64,000 nt of DNA from an archaeon (GCA_020053355.1 JAGVNI010000006.1:1-64000); one strand, 5' to 3'. Positions 16,332 through 25,076 are shown, numbered from the stretch's first letter. Numbers and translations: made by a program. The notes: generated from the sequence alone by a model not told the origin.

Positions 16332-17378
16332 TTAATTTGACCGCACTGCGCCAGGCGGCAGGCCGAAGTCGCGGGCGAATCCGTCCATCTCGTTATCCCG
16401 CTGCCTGGCCTTGTCCAAATCCTGCCTTTGGATTATCCCCAGAAACTCCGGGTCGGTCCGGACGACATCCTTTGCGTACACCCGGGCGCCGTGTATGTCC
16501 GAAACGCCTTCCTGCCCGCGCGGGTGCGCAAGCCTCTCTATGATGGCGGCCGCCTGTTTTGGCGAGGCCTCATAATGCCCTGTGATGAAACAACGCACTG
16601 AAACCGGGTCCAGCTCGGTGCCGGCGGCCACTATTGCGTATGCCAGGGCGCTGTCCTGGGAGGAGATGTACCCATTCGTGCGGTAGTGCCTCGGCATCAC
16701 CGCCGAAACGAAATCAGCCACCTTCGCAATCCTTGCATGGAGCGGCAAATCCATCCCCCTAATCAGTGACGGATAGCTCGGGACCCCGCTGTTCTCCCCG
16801 TTGAACATCACATGGTGCAGCCCGACCATATCCAGCATCGTCCGGATGTGCGGCCCGCCTCCGAAAAGCCTTACATATTTAGTCCCGATGGCGACATGCT
16901 CCTCGCGCATTATCCTCCTCTCGGCGCTGGTGAGGGGGGCGTCCCGGAATGCCGTGAACCAGCCGAAGTCCACACCAAGTTCCTTGACCAGAATCGCCGT
17001 GGGTATGAAGGTTTTTCCGACATCATGGATGAGGCCGCCGGCAAATGCGAGCTTGGGGTCATTGCATATCGCGTCGGTCATCCCCTCCGATGCGGCTTCC
17101 ACTGCCATCGTATACCCGAACCTGGCCACTTCTATGGAGTGGGCCTTGGTGTAGCTCCATTTCCTTTTGGACGCTTCCTCTATGTCCAGCCTCGCAATCG
17201 CAGAGCGCACAAGCGCGCCTATCCCTTGGCCGGCCTTCTCCCTCTCGTCGATGAATCCTTTTGATACAAACGCGCGGACCAGCCCTTCGAGGGCCGGCTC
17301 ATAGCATGCCGCGCTCCGGAAAGCTAGCGCCTGCAGCGGGCCGGCCTTCGCATGTTTCGTATAATCAACCGCTCTCAT
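16332..17378 (-). CDS. HD-domain phosphohydrolase, HD-GYP-like
   Basis: A 348-aa protein with a central HD domain: KAHSIEVARFGYTMA gives the first His, LAFAGGLIHDVGKTFIPTAIL the HD pair, REEHVAIGTKYVRLF and MLDMVGLHHVMF the further metal ligands. The spacing and HDVGKTFIPTAIL resemble HD-GYP domains, although the GYP triad itself reads GENSGVPSYP. Such enzymes cleave cyclic dinucleotides or (p)ppGpp-like nucleotides, which is unexpected in an archaeon. Flanks are unrecognised. The start at 17378 (MRAVDYTKH) follows the conserved part better than the long ORF start. It lies at the head of the acyl-CoA synthetase operon. Confidence 0.72.
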   Translation of the reverse strand: MRAVDYTKHAKAGPLQALAFRSAACYEPALEGLVRAFVSKGFIDEREKAGQGIGALVRSAIARLDIEEASKRKWSYTKAHSIEVARFGYTMAVEAASEGMTDAICNDPKLAFAGGLIHDVGKTFIPTAILVKELGVDFGWFTAFRDAPLTSAERRIMREEHVAIGTKYVRLFGGGPHIRTMLDMVGLHHVMFNGENSGVPSYPSLIRGMDLPLHARIAKVADFVSAVMPRHYRTNGYISSQDSALAYAIVAAGTELDPVSVRCFITGHYEASPKQAAAIIERLAHPRGQEGVSDIHGARVYAKDVVRTDPEFLGIIQRQDLDKARQRDNEMDGFARDFGLPPGAVRSN

Positions 17379-17431
17379 AGTGGCACCAGTTATGTCGCAA
17401 ACATGATTGTTTTTGTAGGACTGCATGCTAG

Positions 17432-17441
17432 TTTTTATATT
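17432..17441 (+). promoter_or_regulatory. TATA box of the cobalamin adenosyltransferase gene
   Basis: TTTTTATATT lies about 25 nt before the ATG at 17462 in a divergent intergenic region, consistent with a leaderless mRNA. Confidence 0.5.
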
Positions 17442-17461
17442 ACAATCTGGAAGACCATCGC

Positions 17462-17998
17462 ATGAAGATATACACGAAGTTCGGCGACCGGGGAAGCACA
17501 TCCCTTATCGGCGGCGCCGTGGTCCAGAAGAACGACCCGCGCGTGGAGGCTTACGGGGCTGTCGACGAACTGAACGCGGTCCTGGGCCTGGTCATCGCGT
17601 TCGCTGACACCCCATCCGAGCTTGAAGAGTCGTTGAAATCCATCCAGGGTGATTTGTTCGTGATAGGCGCGGAGCTTGCCACAAAGGGAAAAAAGGCGAA
17701 GGCAATCCCCCCGCAGAGGGTGGGCGAAATCGAGAAGGAAATAGACGGCATCTGGGCCGGCCTCCCCCCGCTCACGCATTTCATCATCCCGGGCGGCAGC
17801 AAGAGCGCGTCCCTGCTCCATATGGCGAGGACGGTCTGCAGGCGCGCCGAGCGGGCGGTCATCACCCTCTCGCAAAAAGAAACGGTCAATCCAGACACAA
17901 TCGTCTACATGAACCGCGTGGGCGATTTGCTCTTTGCGCAGGCCAGGTTCGTGAACTATCGGAAAAAAGTGCCCGAGACCGTCTGGAAAGGCCGCTGA
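17462..17998 (+). CDS. Cob(I)alamin adenosyltransferase, PduO type
   Basis: The 178-aa protein matches PduO-type ATP:corrinoid adenosyltransferases: YTKFGDRGSTSLIGG near the start (ATP loop), RVEAYGAVDELNAVLG, FIIPGG and LLHMARTVCRRAERAV, all classic motifs of the trimeric enzyme. It makes adenosylcobalamin, so a B12-dependent enzyme (for example ribonucleotide reductase class II) is expected in the genome; none is in the window. The gene is divergent from the HD-domain gene and convergent with pckA (16-nt gap). Confidence 0.92.
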   Translation: MKIYTKFGDRGSTSLIGGAVVQKNDPRVEAYGAVDELNAVLGLVIAFADTPSELEESLKSIQGDLFVIGAELATKGKKAKAIPPQRVGEIEKEIDGIWAGLPPLTHFIIPGGSKSASLLHMARTVCRRAERAVITLSQKETVNPDTIVYMNRVGDLLFAQARFVNYRKKVPETVWKGR

Positions 17999-18013
17999 TT
18001 GCGCCGATGCCTG

Positions 18014-19555
18014 CTATATTGCAGCAACTATCTCCGGGTCAAGGCCCTTGAACCGCCCGAGCCACTCCCTTCTCTCGCGCTTCAGCTCAACGGTCAGCCT
18101 GCGGTACTCGCTTTCGCCATAGAACGCTTTCGGGTCGAAGTGGTGCATGTCCACGTCCCCGGCTTCAGCCGCGACAAGGTAGCCCCAATCCAGGTCCTTC
18201 TTCCATTTTATCGAGCCCCTTGCCGCATCCGCAAGGAGCCTGGCCGAATCATACACGGTTATCTTGATCCCCTCGTCCGCGCCCGGGTGCGCCCCGAACC
18301 TGCCGGTGTCCAGCAGGAAGCATTCAATATGCGGGTTGGCCTTCAGTATTTCCAGGAAGCGGTTTCCCTCCTCTTCCAAGGGGCCTATTATGAACGGGTT
18401 CGTGCCGACAACCCGGAGCGGTTTCCCTGCCTGCGTAGGGTCGCCGGCTGACGATTCCACGGATTCGCCAAGCATGAAGAAAGCCGCGGCCTGGGCGGCC
18501 GTCAGCTTGGCAATCGGCGGCACAATCGTCTTCCGTCTTGTGATGAATACGATCATGTCGACGCGCTTCAGGTCTATCGAGCGGTCGGTGTAATCCAGCT
18601 CCTTCCTGATGACGACGCCGCGGCCATTGGTTGTGATGCCAGAATTGAAGAAGTCGACTTTCCTCCCCTTTCCTACAAAGACGTTTTCCAGTATGGCGTT
18701 TTCCGATGTTGCTCCCTTATACAAAAGAGGCTGGGACTCCGGCTCCAGGCCGTCGGTCTTGATGTAGAAATTGTCCTCGGTCCCAACAGCCGAGCCGTCC
18801 CGGTTAAGCAGGACGACGTCGTCCTGCCTTATGCGGACAAGCTCCCCTGCCCCTGAATCCAGCCAGTGGTGGTGGCAAGTCAGGGTCGTCTTTCCCGTGG
18901 CGCTCAGGCCAAAGAGCAGCATGCCCCTCTCCACGAGTTTCCCGCTTGCCGAATTCCGCACCCTGAGCACCTTCGAGCCGGCATGCAGCCCCAGCCCGCC
19001 TCGCTTTTTTTTGTGCGCATACATCATCATGCGCAATCCCGCCTTCTTCACTTCGCCGCAGTAATCCGAGCCCAGTATGATTGTCGTGAACGAGACCGGG
19101 TCGACCAGCACTTTCCTCTCCGGCCATTCGGGCACGTCGATGATTGTAAAATCGGCGGCCGCTTTCGGACGGCTTCCGGGCCTCTCCCCGCGCGGCTCGA
19201 AAAGCATCCTGCCCCACATGTACGCGAGCCTGGCGAATTTTTTCGTGACAAAAAGCCGGATTCTGGTCCGGTACCCCGTTTTCAGGCACATAATCCTGTC
19301 GATGGAGACGAGTTCCCCATCTTTTATGTATTGCGCGACCTTTGCGACCGTTTCCTCCTGCTCCCCGGTCGGCTCGAAAACGATTTCAGTGAATTTCGCG
19401 CTCCGTGAGCGGATGGCGGTCACGTAGTTCGCGCTGCCGTACTCAGTGGTCTGCTCGTCCGATTTACCCATCTCCCTGAGCTTCTCCATCGGCGGCGCGA
19501 AAATCACCCTGCCGGAACGGGCCGCTTTCGCCGCCTTCAGGAAGATTTCCGCCAT
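18014..19555 (-). CDS. pckA: Phosphoenolpyruvate carboxykinase (ATP)
   Basis: The 513-aa protein shows the ATP-type PEPCK kinase P-loop GLSATGKTTL (Gly to Ala in the usual GLSGTGKTTL), the mononucleotide motif with LVRIRQDDVVLLNRDGSAVG, and FNSGITTNGRGVVI. It interconverts oxaloacetate and PEP, a gluconeogenic step. ATP-type PEPCK is typical of bacteria and plants; archaea more often have the GTP type, so transfer is possible. The start at 19555 (MAEIFLKAAKAA) is chosen over an earlier Met; the divergent glycosylase gene begins 53 nt away. Confidence 0.85.
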   Translation of the reverse strand: MAEIFLKAAKAARSGRVIFAPPMEKLREMGKSDEQTTEYGSANYVTAIRSRSAKFTEIVFEPTGEQEETVAKVAQYIKDGELVSIDRIMCLKTGYRTRIRLFVTKKFARLAYMWGRMLFEPRGERPGSRPKAAADFTIIDVPEWPERKVLVDPVSFTTIILGSDYCGEVKKAGLRMMMYAHKKKRGGLGLHAGSKVLRVRNSASGKLVERGMLLFGLSATGKTTLTCHHHWLDSGAGELVRIRQDDVVLLNRDGSAVGTEDNFYIKTDGLEPESQPLLYKGATSENAILENVFVGKGRKVDFFNSGITTNGRGVVIRKELDYTDRSIDLKRVDMIVFITRRKTIVPPIAKLTAAQAAAFFMLGESVESSAGDPTQAGKPLRVVGTNPFIIGPLEEEGNRFLEILKANPHIECFLLDTGRFGAHPGADEGIKITVYDSARLLADAARGSIKWKKDLDWGYLVAAEAGDVDMHHFDPKAFYGESEYRRLTVELKRERREWLGRFKGLDPEIVAAI

Positions 19556-19608
19556 GCAACGCATTCTTCCCTAACTTTTAATAAATCCGCGCGGCATATG
19601 TCCTTACT

Positions 19609-20238
19609 ATGAGGGGGATGCTTCGTAGGATAGGCTCGTTGAAAAGGGGGGCGGCTGGCTTCCGGATAGCGATGCGCATGGCCGAATTCAAGGCCAGGGG
19701 CATGCAGCAATCCGGTGAATTGTTCAAGGAACTCTGCTTCTGCCTGCTCACCGCGAACTACTCGGCAGAGGGCGGGATGAAAATGCAGGACGCGATAGGG
19801 GACGGGTTCCTGAATCTTTCCGAGCGCGCGCTTGCGTCGAAACTGAAAACGCTCGGATACCGGTTTCCGAATGCCCGGGCGAAATACATCTGCCAGGCGC
19901 GGAAGCACCGCAACCGGCTCAAATCCGTGCTTGCGGCATACCCGCCTGAGGCCGCGCGCGAATGGCTGGCCGACAACATCACCGGGCTCGGCTACAAGGA
20001 ATCCAGCCATTTCCTCCGCAATGTCGGGGTGGACCGCTTCGCAATCATAGACTTCCACATCATCGACCTGCTGGCACGCCACGGCGCAATACCGAAGCCG
20101 CGCTCGAAAACCCTTTCCCGGAAACGTTATCTTGAAATCGAGGGGAAGCTGGCCCCGCTCGCGGCGCGGGCGAAAATCAGCCAGGGCGAACTGGACATGT
20201 ATCTCTGGTACATGGAGACCGGGAAAATCCTCAAATAG
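19609..20238 (+). CDS. ogg: N-glycosylase/DNA lyase, archaeal Ogg2 family
   Basis: The 209-aa protein is an HhH-GPD enzyme of the small archaeal Ogg group that removes 8-oxoguanine and cuts the strand. The helix-hairpin-helix and catalytic Lys lie in NITGLGYKESSHFLRNVG, and the conserved Asp in FAIIDFHIIDLL. The N-terminal half has FKELCFCLLTANYSAEGG typical of the fold. It stops next to the convergent MFS gene with no gap (20238/20239). A TATA-like TTTTAATAAATC precedes it. A MutT-like Nudix enzyme is encoded 3 kb away and could act in the same oxidised-guanine defence. Confidence 0.88.
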   Translation: MRGMLRRIGSLKRGAAGFRIAMRMAEFKARGMQQSGELFKELCFCLLTANYSAEGGMKMQDAIGDGFLNLSERALASKLKTLGYRFPNARAKYICQARKHRNRLKSVLAAYPPEAAREWLADNITGLGYKESSHFLRNVGVDRFAIIDFHIIDLLARHGAIPKPRSKTLSRKRYLEIEGKLAPLAARAKISQGELDMYLWYMETGKILK

Positions 20239-21411
20239 CTACTTCTGCGCAAGCATCAGGAGTCCTGCCAGCACTGCGACTCCTGCCGCCGCGCTGAACG
20301 CCACGGGCGTGCCGAAGGTTGCCCAGATTATCCCGAACAGGGCATTCGCCGGCAGGTATGCCGCGCCGACTGCGCTGCTGTACGCTCCTAGTGCGATGCC
20401 GCGCGTCTTGTCGCTGGTGATATCTGATATATAAGCCTTGTTCACCGATTCGTCCGCGGCGACGAACACGCCGTAAAGGGCGAAAAGCGCGACCACCTGC
20501 CACAGTTCCCCCGCCGCGATGAACCCGACGCAAATCAGCCCATACAGGACGAACGCTGCAGCTATTATCGGCTTCCTCCCAATCCGGTCCGACAACCCGC
20601 CAATAGGCATAGACGCCAGGAAATAAACGCCGTTGAATGCAAGATACGCAATCAGCGCGTCCTGCGCGCCGAGCCCGATTTCGCCCGCCCGGACAATCAG
20701 GAGGGCAAAGCTGAAATACGCAAGCGAGAAAAGGCAGGATATCTTGAGGAACGCCTTATACCTCGAATCAAGCATCCGGAGGGATTCCCAGAACCGCGGC
20801 TTCTTTTCCGCTGCCTTGGCAGCCCCTTTCGGCTCCTTCACGAAAAAGGCGATTGCCACGACAGCAAGGAACGCCGGCACCAGCGCAATCATGAAAATCA
20901 ACCGGAACGAGGGCTCGCTCTCACCGAAGAATGTGAAAACTGCGAATGCGACCACCGGCCCGACAAGCGCTCCAAGGGTGTCCATGGCCCTGTGCAATCC
21001 GAACGCCTTCCCCCGGTTTTTCTCCCCGGTCGATTGCGCGATAATCGCATCGCGCGGCGAAGTCCGGAGGCTCTTGCCTATCCGTTCAGCACCGCGTATC
21101 ACGAGGATGTGCTGCCAGGCGCTCGCGAAAACCAGCCCGACTTTAAGAACCGACGAAAGCCCGTACCCGGCAATCACGAAGTCCTTCCTTCTCCCCGAGC
21201 GGTCGGACCAGTATCCGAAAAAGATGTCGAGGAGGCTCGCTATGCTGTCCGCCACGCCCTCGATAAGCCCGATGACCTCCTTCCCCGCGCCAAGGATGCT
21301 GGTAAGGAAGAGGGGGATGATTGGAAAGACCATCTCGCTTGAGACATCGGTAAGGAAGCTGACTACCCCCAGGACGAAAACGTTCCGCGATATCCCTTCG
21401 AACAGTTTCAT
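20239..21411 (-). CDS. MFS transporter
   Basis: A 390-aa major facilitator with about 12 membrane helices. The loop 2-3 motif is seen as GYWSDRSGRRKDFVIAGYG (residues near 65), repeated in the second half as GGLSDRIGRKPIIAAAF. These paired SDRxGRK loops and MVFPIIPLFLTSILG at the start are typical of drug/metabolite efflux-type MFS proteins of the group found in bacteria and archaea. Substrate unknown. The start at 21411 is used since the 80 residues before it in the ORF track antisense-read the DUF2207 3' region. It follows the DUF2207 gene by 16 nt on the same strand. Confidence 0.88.
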   Translation of the reverse strand: MKLFEGISRNVFVLGVVSFLTDVSSEMVFPIIPLFLTSILGAGKEVIGLIEGVADSIASLLDIFFGYWSDRSGRRKDFVIAGYGLSSVLKVGLVFASAWQHILVIRGAERIGKSLRTSPRDAIIAQSTGEKNRGKAFGLHRAMDTLGALVGPVVAFAVFTFFGESEPSFRLIFMIALVPAFLAVVAIAFFVKEPKGAAKAAEKKPRFWESLRMLDSRYKAFLKISCLFSLAYFSFALLIVRAGEIGLGAQDALIAYLAFNGVYFLASMPIGGLSDRIGRKPIIAAAFVLYGLICVGFIAAGELWQVVALFALYGVFVAADESVNKAYISDITSDKTRGIALGAYSSAVGAAYLPANALFGIIWATFGTPVAFSAAAGVAVLAGLLMLAQK

Positions 21412-21427
21412 GAAATCCGTCCCTTTT

Positions 21428-23239
21428 CTAGCGGAAGCCCCCCCCGCCAGATGACCCGCCGCTGAAGCCGCCGCCCCCGCCCGAGCTCCAGCCGCCTGAT
21501 GAATGCGACGAGAACCCGCCGGACCTGCTCTCGGGCCCGCTCCGGTTTCCGTATTTTTTAAGGTTATAGACCCCCCAGGCGGACGTGTAGTACCTGCGTG
21601 ATGCGATGCCAACCGAATCGAGGCTCTGCATCCTCTTCGTCGTGAAAGCATCGAGTTCGGACATATGCCTTTTCACTTTGTCCGCCATTCCCAGGGCGCT
21701 CGCATAAACCAATATCCCGCCCCATATGACGGCGGACGAAGGCGGGTACTCTTTCAGCCTGCTGGCCTTCACCGCGCGGGCGAACGCGTCCCACTTCTCA
21801 TATTCGTCGCGAAGGTCCTCATGCACGGTGACGCGCCGGTTGCGCAGCACCAGGTATGCTGCTGAAGGAAGGACCAGGATTACCGCCGCTGCTATCCCTG
21901 CCGCTTCAACCGTGTTCCCTTCAGCCAGGTACCCCGTGAGGAATTCTATCCCTATAAAAAGCATGATGCACGAACCAATGAAACCCATCATGAACATGCC
22001 GATTACGGCAGCGTTATTCGTGTCGGCGGTATCTTTGAGGTCTGCGACCTTTTTCTCAGAAAGGATATTCGCTACGGTCGCGGAAAACGATTCGATTGCC
22101 CCTCCTACGGCGCTCTCCTTCGCCCCTGCCTTGTCCTTGATTTTATCATACTCGGCGGCCATGGCGTCGAGGTCCGCTTCACGCTTCCCCTGCGGGAAAA
22201 GCATGTCGAACACGGCTTTCTCGTGGGGTTTCAAGTCCTCAGGCCTGTTTTTCAGAAGCAGGATTGTATGCTCGCGCTTCACCTCTGCGGCCGTCTCGCC
22301 TTTCTTCTCCAGCTCCACGATATCCACGCAGCCGCGGTTGATGAGCATGAGTATTGTCGCGGCAAGGATGTCTGCCAGCGGCATCTTGTTGCGCACAAGG
22401 ACGCTGACGAACGCAGGCTCCTCCTTATCCGGCGGGAGGATGTTCTCCGGGTATTTTGGCTTCCTCCTGTCTTTCACGAACATGAATGCGGCCAGTATGG
22501 CGCTTAAAACCGCGGCCGGAAGGCAGCAATAGATGCTCGAAGGCGTCTTTTCCGGTTCAATCAGCATTTTCGAGCCGTAAGCCTCCCGCTCATCATTGAG
22601 TATCGCAAGCGCGGAAGCGTTTACCGCATTCGCCGTGTGCAGGGCGCCCCGATCATATAGGTAGCACCCGCCGATGTAGTTGCCCGGGGGCACGTCATTC
22701 ATCCCTATCACGACGGAAAGGTCGTCGATTTGCGCAGTCCCCTCCTTGGAAGAATAGACCTCGAAATGCATGTCTTTCCCCCGCGCCGCCTCGGGGAGGC
22801 TCATGACTGACGCGAATTTCCCGGCAGGCACGCTCCATCCCGCCCCGTAATGCTCGAAGCACACCTTTGCGAAATCGTTGTACAGCTGCGCCCTGTCTTT
22901 CAGCGCATAGCCCAGTTCGACGTCGTTTTTTCCCCCATACGTCTTCTTCCAGACTATCTCCGCCTGGCCCTCGTCATTCAATTGCTTCGCAAACGGCACG
23001 CCCTCCCCGTTGACTTTCACAAAATGCACGACGATATTGTCCAGCGAGCCGAAATCCGCAATCCTTATCGTGCGGAAGCCTTCGTTGTACGCCTGCTCGA
23101 GGGTGAAATTGATGCTTTCGTTGACCTCGAGGCTGCCGTCGTCCTGCACGGCCGCATGCGTGAAATAAGAGTCAATCGAGAAAGAGGATGCGGCTGAGGC
23201 AATCAGGATTAGGAAAAGCGCTAGCGGGCTGAATCTCAT
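21428..23239 (-). CDS. DUF2207 domain membrane protein
   Basis: The 603-aa protein has a signal peptide (PLALFLILIASAASSFS), an extracellular beta-rich DUF2207 domain with the FTLEQAYNEGFRTIRIADFG segment, a membrane helix near residue 245, a cytoplasmic part and two more hydrophobic segments around residues 415-460, and a C-terminal Gly/Ser tail (SSGGGGGFSGGSSGGGGFR). This is the standard DUF2207 layout; function in bacteria and archaea is unknown. It precedes the MFS gene in a likely operon with the Nudix gene (24 nt upstream). Confidence 0.82.
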   Translation of the reverse strand: MRFSPLALFLILIASAASSFSIDSYFTHAAVQDDGSLEVNESINFTLEQAYNEGFRTIRIADFGSLDNIVVHFVKVNGEGVPFAKQLNDEGQAEIVWKKTYGGKNDVELGYALKDRAQLYNDFAKVCFEHYGAGWSVPAGKFASVMSLPEAARGKDMHFEVYSSKEGTAQIDDLSVVIGMNDVPPGNYIGGCYLYDRGALHTANAVNASALAILNDEREAYGSKMLIEPEKTPSSIYCCLPAAVLSAILAAFMFVKDRRKPKYPENILPPDKEEPAFVSVLVRNKMPLADILAATILMLINRGCVDIVELEKKGETAAEVKREHTILLLKNRPEDLKPHEKAVFDMLFPQGKREADLDAMAAEYDKIKDKAGAKESAVGGAIESFSATVANILSEKKVADLKDTADTNNAAVIGMFMMGFIGSCIMLFIGIEFLTGYLAEGNTVEAAGIAAAVILVLPSAAYLVLRNRRVTVHEDLRDEYEKWDAFARAVKASRLKEYPPSSAVIWGGILVYASALGMADKVKRHMSELDAFTTKRMQSLDSVGIASRRYYTSAWGVYNLKKYGNRSGPESRSGGFSSHSSGGWSSGGGGGFSGGSSGGGGFR

Positions 23240-23263
23240 GGGACGATATCTCACGAAACCGTT

Positions 23264-23701
23264 TTATTGGTTGGCCGCCGCACCGGTTCCGGCACCGCCG
23301 GCCCCCTCCATGCCGCGGAGCTTCTCGATTACCGGCAGGTCGGCTTTGGCCCAGTCGAACCCGCCCAAATCTTCAATCCCCACCCACCGGAAATCCTTGC
23401 AGTCGAGCGCTTTCGGCTTGCCCCCGCGCCAGTCGGCAAGGAACGTGCGCATCATTATCCGCGTCTCCCCGCTTTCGGCGCTGGTTTGGCAGAGTTCGGC
23501 CCCGACTTCGATGCCGACTCCGAGTTCCTCCATGATTTCCCGCATGAGGGCGCGCTCAGGCGTCTCGCCGGGCTCGATTTTCCCGCCCGGGAACTCCCAT
23601 TTCCCAGGCTCCCTCTTGCAGTCGTCTTTCCGCTGGGCAATCAGGATGGTGCCGCCCTTCCTTATCACCCCTGCCACGACCTGAAGCGTTTCCACATCCA
23701 T
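23264..23701 (-). CDS. Nudix hydrolase, MutT-like
   Basis: The 145-aa protein has a complete Nudix box, GGKIEPGETPERALMREIMEELGV, that binds Mg2+ and cuts nucleoside diphosphate bonds. The strand order and TILIAQRKDD, KWEFPGGK are those of MutT/8-oxo-dGTP diphosphatase-like enzymes. A role in clearing oxidised dGTP is plausible beside the Ogg gene, but substrate cannot be read. The tail is Gly/Ala-rich. A stretch of 11 G lies in the divergent region before the next gene. Confidence 0.88.
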   Translation of the reverse strand: MDVETLQVVAGVIRKGGTILIAQRKDDCKREPGKWEFPGGKIEPGETPERALMREIMEELGVGIEVGAELCQTSAESGETRIMMRTFLADWRGGKPKALDCKDFRWVGIEDLGGFDWAKADLPVIEKLRGMEGAGGAGTGAAANQ

Positions 23702-23749
23702 CCTTGGCCGGCATACTGTTTATATCCCGGATTGGTCCGGGCCCGTTTC

Positions 23750-23760
23750 GGGGGGGGGGG
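23750..23760. repeat. Run of 11 G
   Basis: A homopolymer G11 in the divergent intergenic region between the Nudix gene and the membrane protein at 23813. Such tracts can vary in length, and are also error-prone in assemblies. Confidence 0.8.
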
Positions 23761-23812
23761 TTCCTTAGCTTAATAAATGTCATGAGCATTTGAATCTGCA
23801 AAGGTGAATCTG

Positions 23813-24151
23813 ATGGCATGCTTTTCCGCCCCTGCGGCATTAGGAGTCGTGACATTCGTTTTCAGGAAGAAGTTCCCGGAGAAATGGCACATCGGGTGGC
23901 TGAACACCATGATTTTCGGAGGTTCAGTTGCTCTTGGCGTGGAGCACGTGGCGCACGGTGAAATCGTGCCCTGGCCGCCATTCCTGACCGCGATGACAAA
24001 CCCTGCAGACACTGCGGCGATGTTCGGAGAAATCGCGGCCGTCGGGATACCGATGACAATGGCGCTAATCGCGGTTTGGGTCGTCATGGTCGTCGTTTAC
24101 GAAAAAGTCATCCTCGCCGATAGCGCGCCATCCGGGACGGCCGGTTCATAG
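23813..24151 (+). CDS. Small membrane protein, first of a pair
   Basis: A 112-aa protein with about three hydrophobic segments (ACFSAPAALGVVTFVF, TMIFGGSVALGVEHVAHG, VGIPMTMALIAVWVVMVVVYEKVIL). The middle segment carries GVEHVAHGE with charged residues in or near the membrane. The start at 23813 follows GGTGAA by about 6 nt. The next gene at 24162 encodes a similar-size protein and is 10 nt downstream, so both likely form an operon and perhaps a complex. No family was recognised. Confidence 0.6.
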   Translation: MACFSAPAALGVVTFVFRKKFPEKWHIGWLNTMIFGGSVALGVEHVAHGEIVPWPPFLTAMTNPADTAAMFGEIAAVGIPMTMALIAVWVVMVVVYEKVILADSAPSGTAGS

Positions 24152-24161
24152 GTGATTATGC

Positions 24162-24473
24162 ATGTGGCTCGTCATTATCCTCATAGCTGCATTGGCTGCG
24201 ACTGTGGTTCATTTCGGTGCGAACCCCCTCAGGAAGCACCGCTTCGATTTCCTCGCCCTGATGCTCTGGGGTACGTTCATCATGGTCCTGGTTGACCATT
24301 CAATCGCATTCATGGAAGAAGGCGGGGAATTCATATCCCAATCGACAGACGGGTTGGTTGCCGACTCGGCGGTACTCGGCTTGTTCATGGCTGCGCCCAT
24401 TGTGGTAGCCTGGGTGGCCATGGTCTTTTTAGATAAAAATCATCTGGCGTCCCGCTCGGCGTCACCCACCTGA
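24162..24473 (+). CDS. Small membrane protein, second of a pair
   Basis: A 103-aa protein with three hydrophobic segments: WLVIILIAALAATVVHFG, FLALMLWGTFIMVLVDHSIAFMEEGGE and SAVLGLFMAAPIVVAWVAMVFL. The VDHSIAFMEEGGE segment parallels the VEHVAHGE segment of the previous gene, hinting at a shared origin. It is 10 nt downstream of that gene and just before the first CAGACCGCACGT repeat, so it marks the left border of the accessory island. Function unknown. Confidence 0.58.
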   Translation: MWLVIILIAALAATVVHFGANPLRKHRFDFLALMLWGTFIMVLVDHSIAFMEEGGEFISQSTDGLVADSAVLGLFMAAPIVVAWVAMVFLDKNHLASRSASPT

Positions 24474-24492
24474 TTTTTTAGAATTCCGTATT

Positions 24493-24508
24493 GCCAGACC
24501 GCACGTTG
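24493..24508. repeat. CAGACCGCACGT direct repeat, copy 1
   Basis: GCCAGACCGCACGTTG. Shares the 14-mer CAGACCGCACGTTG with copy 2 at 25306. It lies before the DUF2178/HTH pair. Confidence 0.7.
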
Positions 24509-24606
24509 ATGGAATTTTGCGAGTGATTGCGCTCGTTTGATGGATTTTTAGGAGCGTTATGGATTTGATTCCGAGATGCGTAAACCACCGCAAGTTTTAT
24601 ATACCA

Positions 24607-24644
24607 ATGTTAGTTATATATAACATGTTAGTTTAATCTAACAT
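24607..24644 (+). promoter_or_regulatory. TATA box overlapped by ATGTTAG operator sites
   Basis: ATGTTAG occurs at 24607-24613 and 24625-24631 and inverted as CTAACAT at 24638-24644. The palindromic TATA sequence GTTATATATAAC (24613-24624) sits between them, about 39 nt before the ATG at 24657, with a GGTGATG ribosome site in between. A protein bound here would block transcription; the downstream HTH protein is the obvious candidate (inference). Confidence 0.6.
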
Positions 24645-24656
24645 ACTGGTGATGCG

Positions 24657-25076
24657 ATGGGCAAACGGTTGGATCTTTTCGTGCGGATTTTCGTTCTGGC
24701 TTTGCTGATGGCTGCGTTCTCATTGTTTTTTTCCATGCCTGGCGGCTCCTTGTGGCTGATCAGCTCCATTGCCATTGCCATGGCGGTGGCACTTGTCGCT
24801 ATCGTTGCCGCTTCTGAAAAAGTCACATCAATGAAAACAGGATTGCCGTTGGATGATGAACTCTCCAGGAAAGCTACTTGGAAAGCGGGATATTATGCGT
24901 TTGTCGCTGGATTATGGCTTGCCACAGGCATAATGTTCGCCAACCTGGCCATGATGGAGTTTTTTAAGCTTCCAAGCCTGGAGTTTCGGTATGCTTTTGA
25001 GGCGATGGTTATTGTGCCGGGGCTCACATTCGTCGTTCTCGCGATGTGGTTCAAGAAAAAAGGGAACATGGACTAG
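24657..25076 (+). CDS. DUF2178-like membrane protein
   Basis: A 139-aa protein with four hydrophobic segments: residues 7-25, 30-50, 77-97 and 110-133. Size and layout (two helices, a polar linker with GLPLDDELSRKATWKAGYYAF, two helices) match DUF2178 proteins that in archaea and bacteria are usually paired with a small XRE regulator. That partner follows with no gap (TAG then GTG). It is preceded by a strong TATA box framed by inverted repeats. Role unknown; membrane sensing for the regulator is a guess based on the constant pairing. Confidence 0.72.
   Translation: MGKRLDLFVRIFVLALLMAAFSLFFSMPGGSLWLISSIAIAMAVALVAIVAASEKVTSMKTGLPLDDELSRKATWKAGYYAFVAGLWLATGIMFANLAMMEFFKLPSLEFRYAFEAMVIVPGLTFVVLAMWFKKKGNMD

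Noticed and set aside
22850-23197. 115-aa plus-strand ORF
   Set aside because: It is antisense to the DUF2207 gene with no independent signal.
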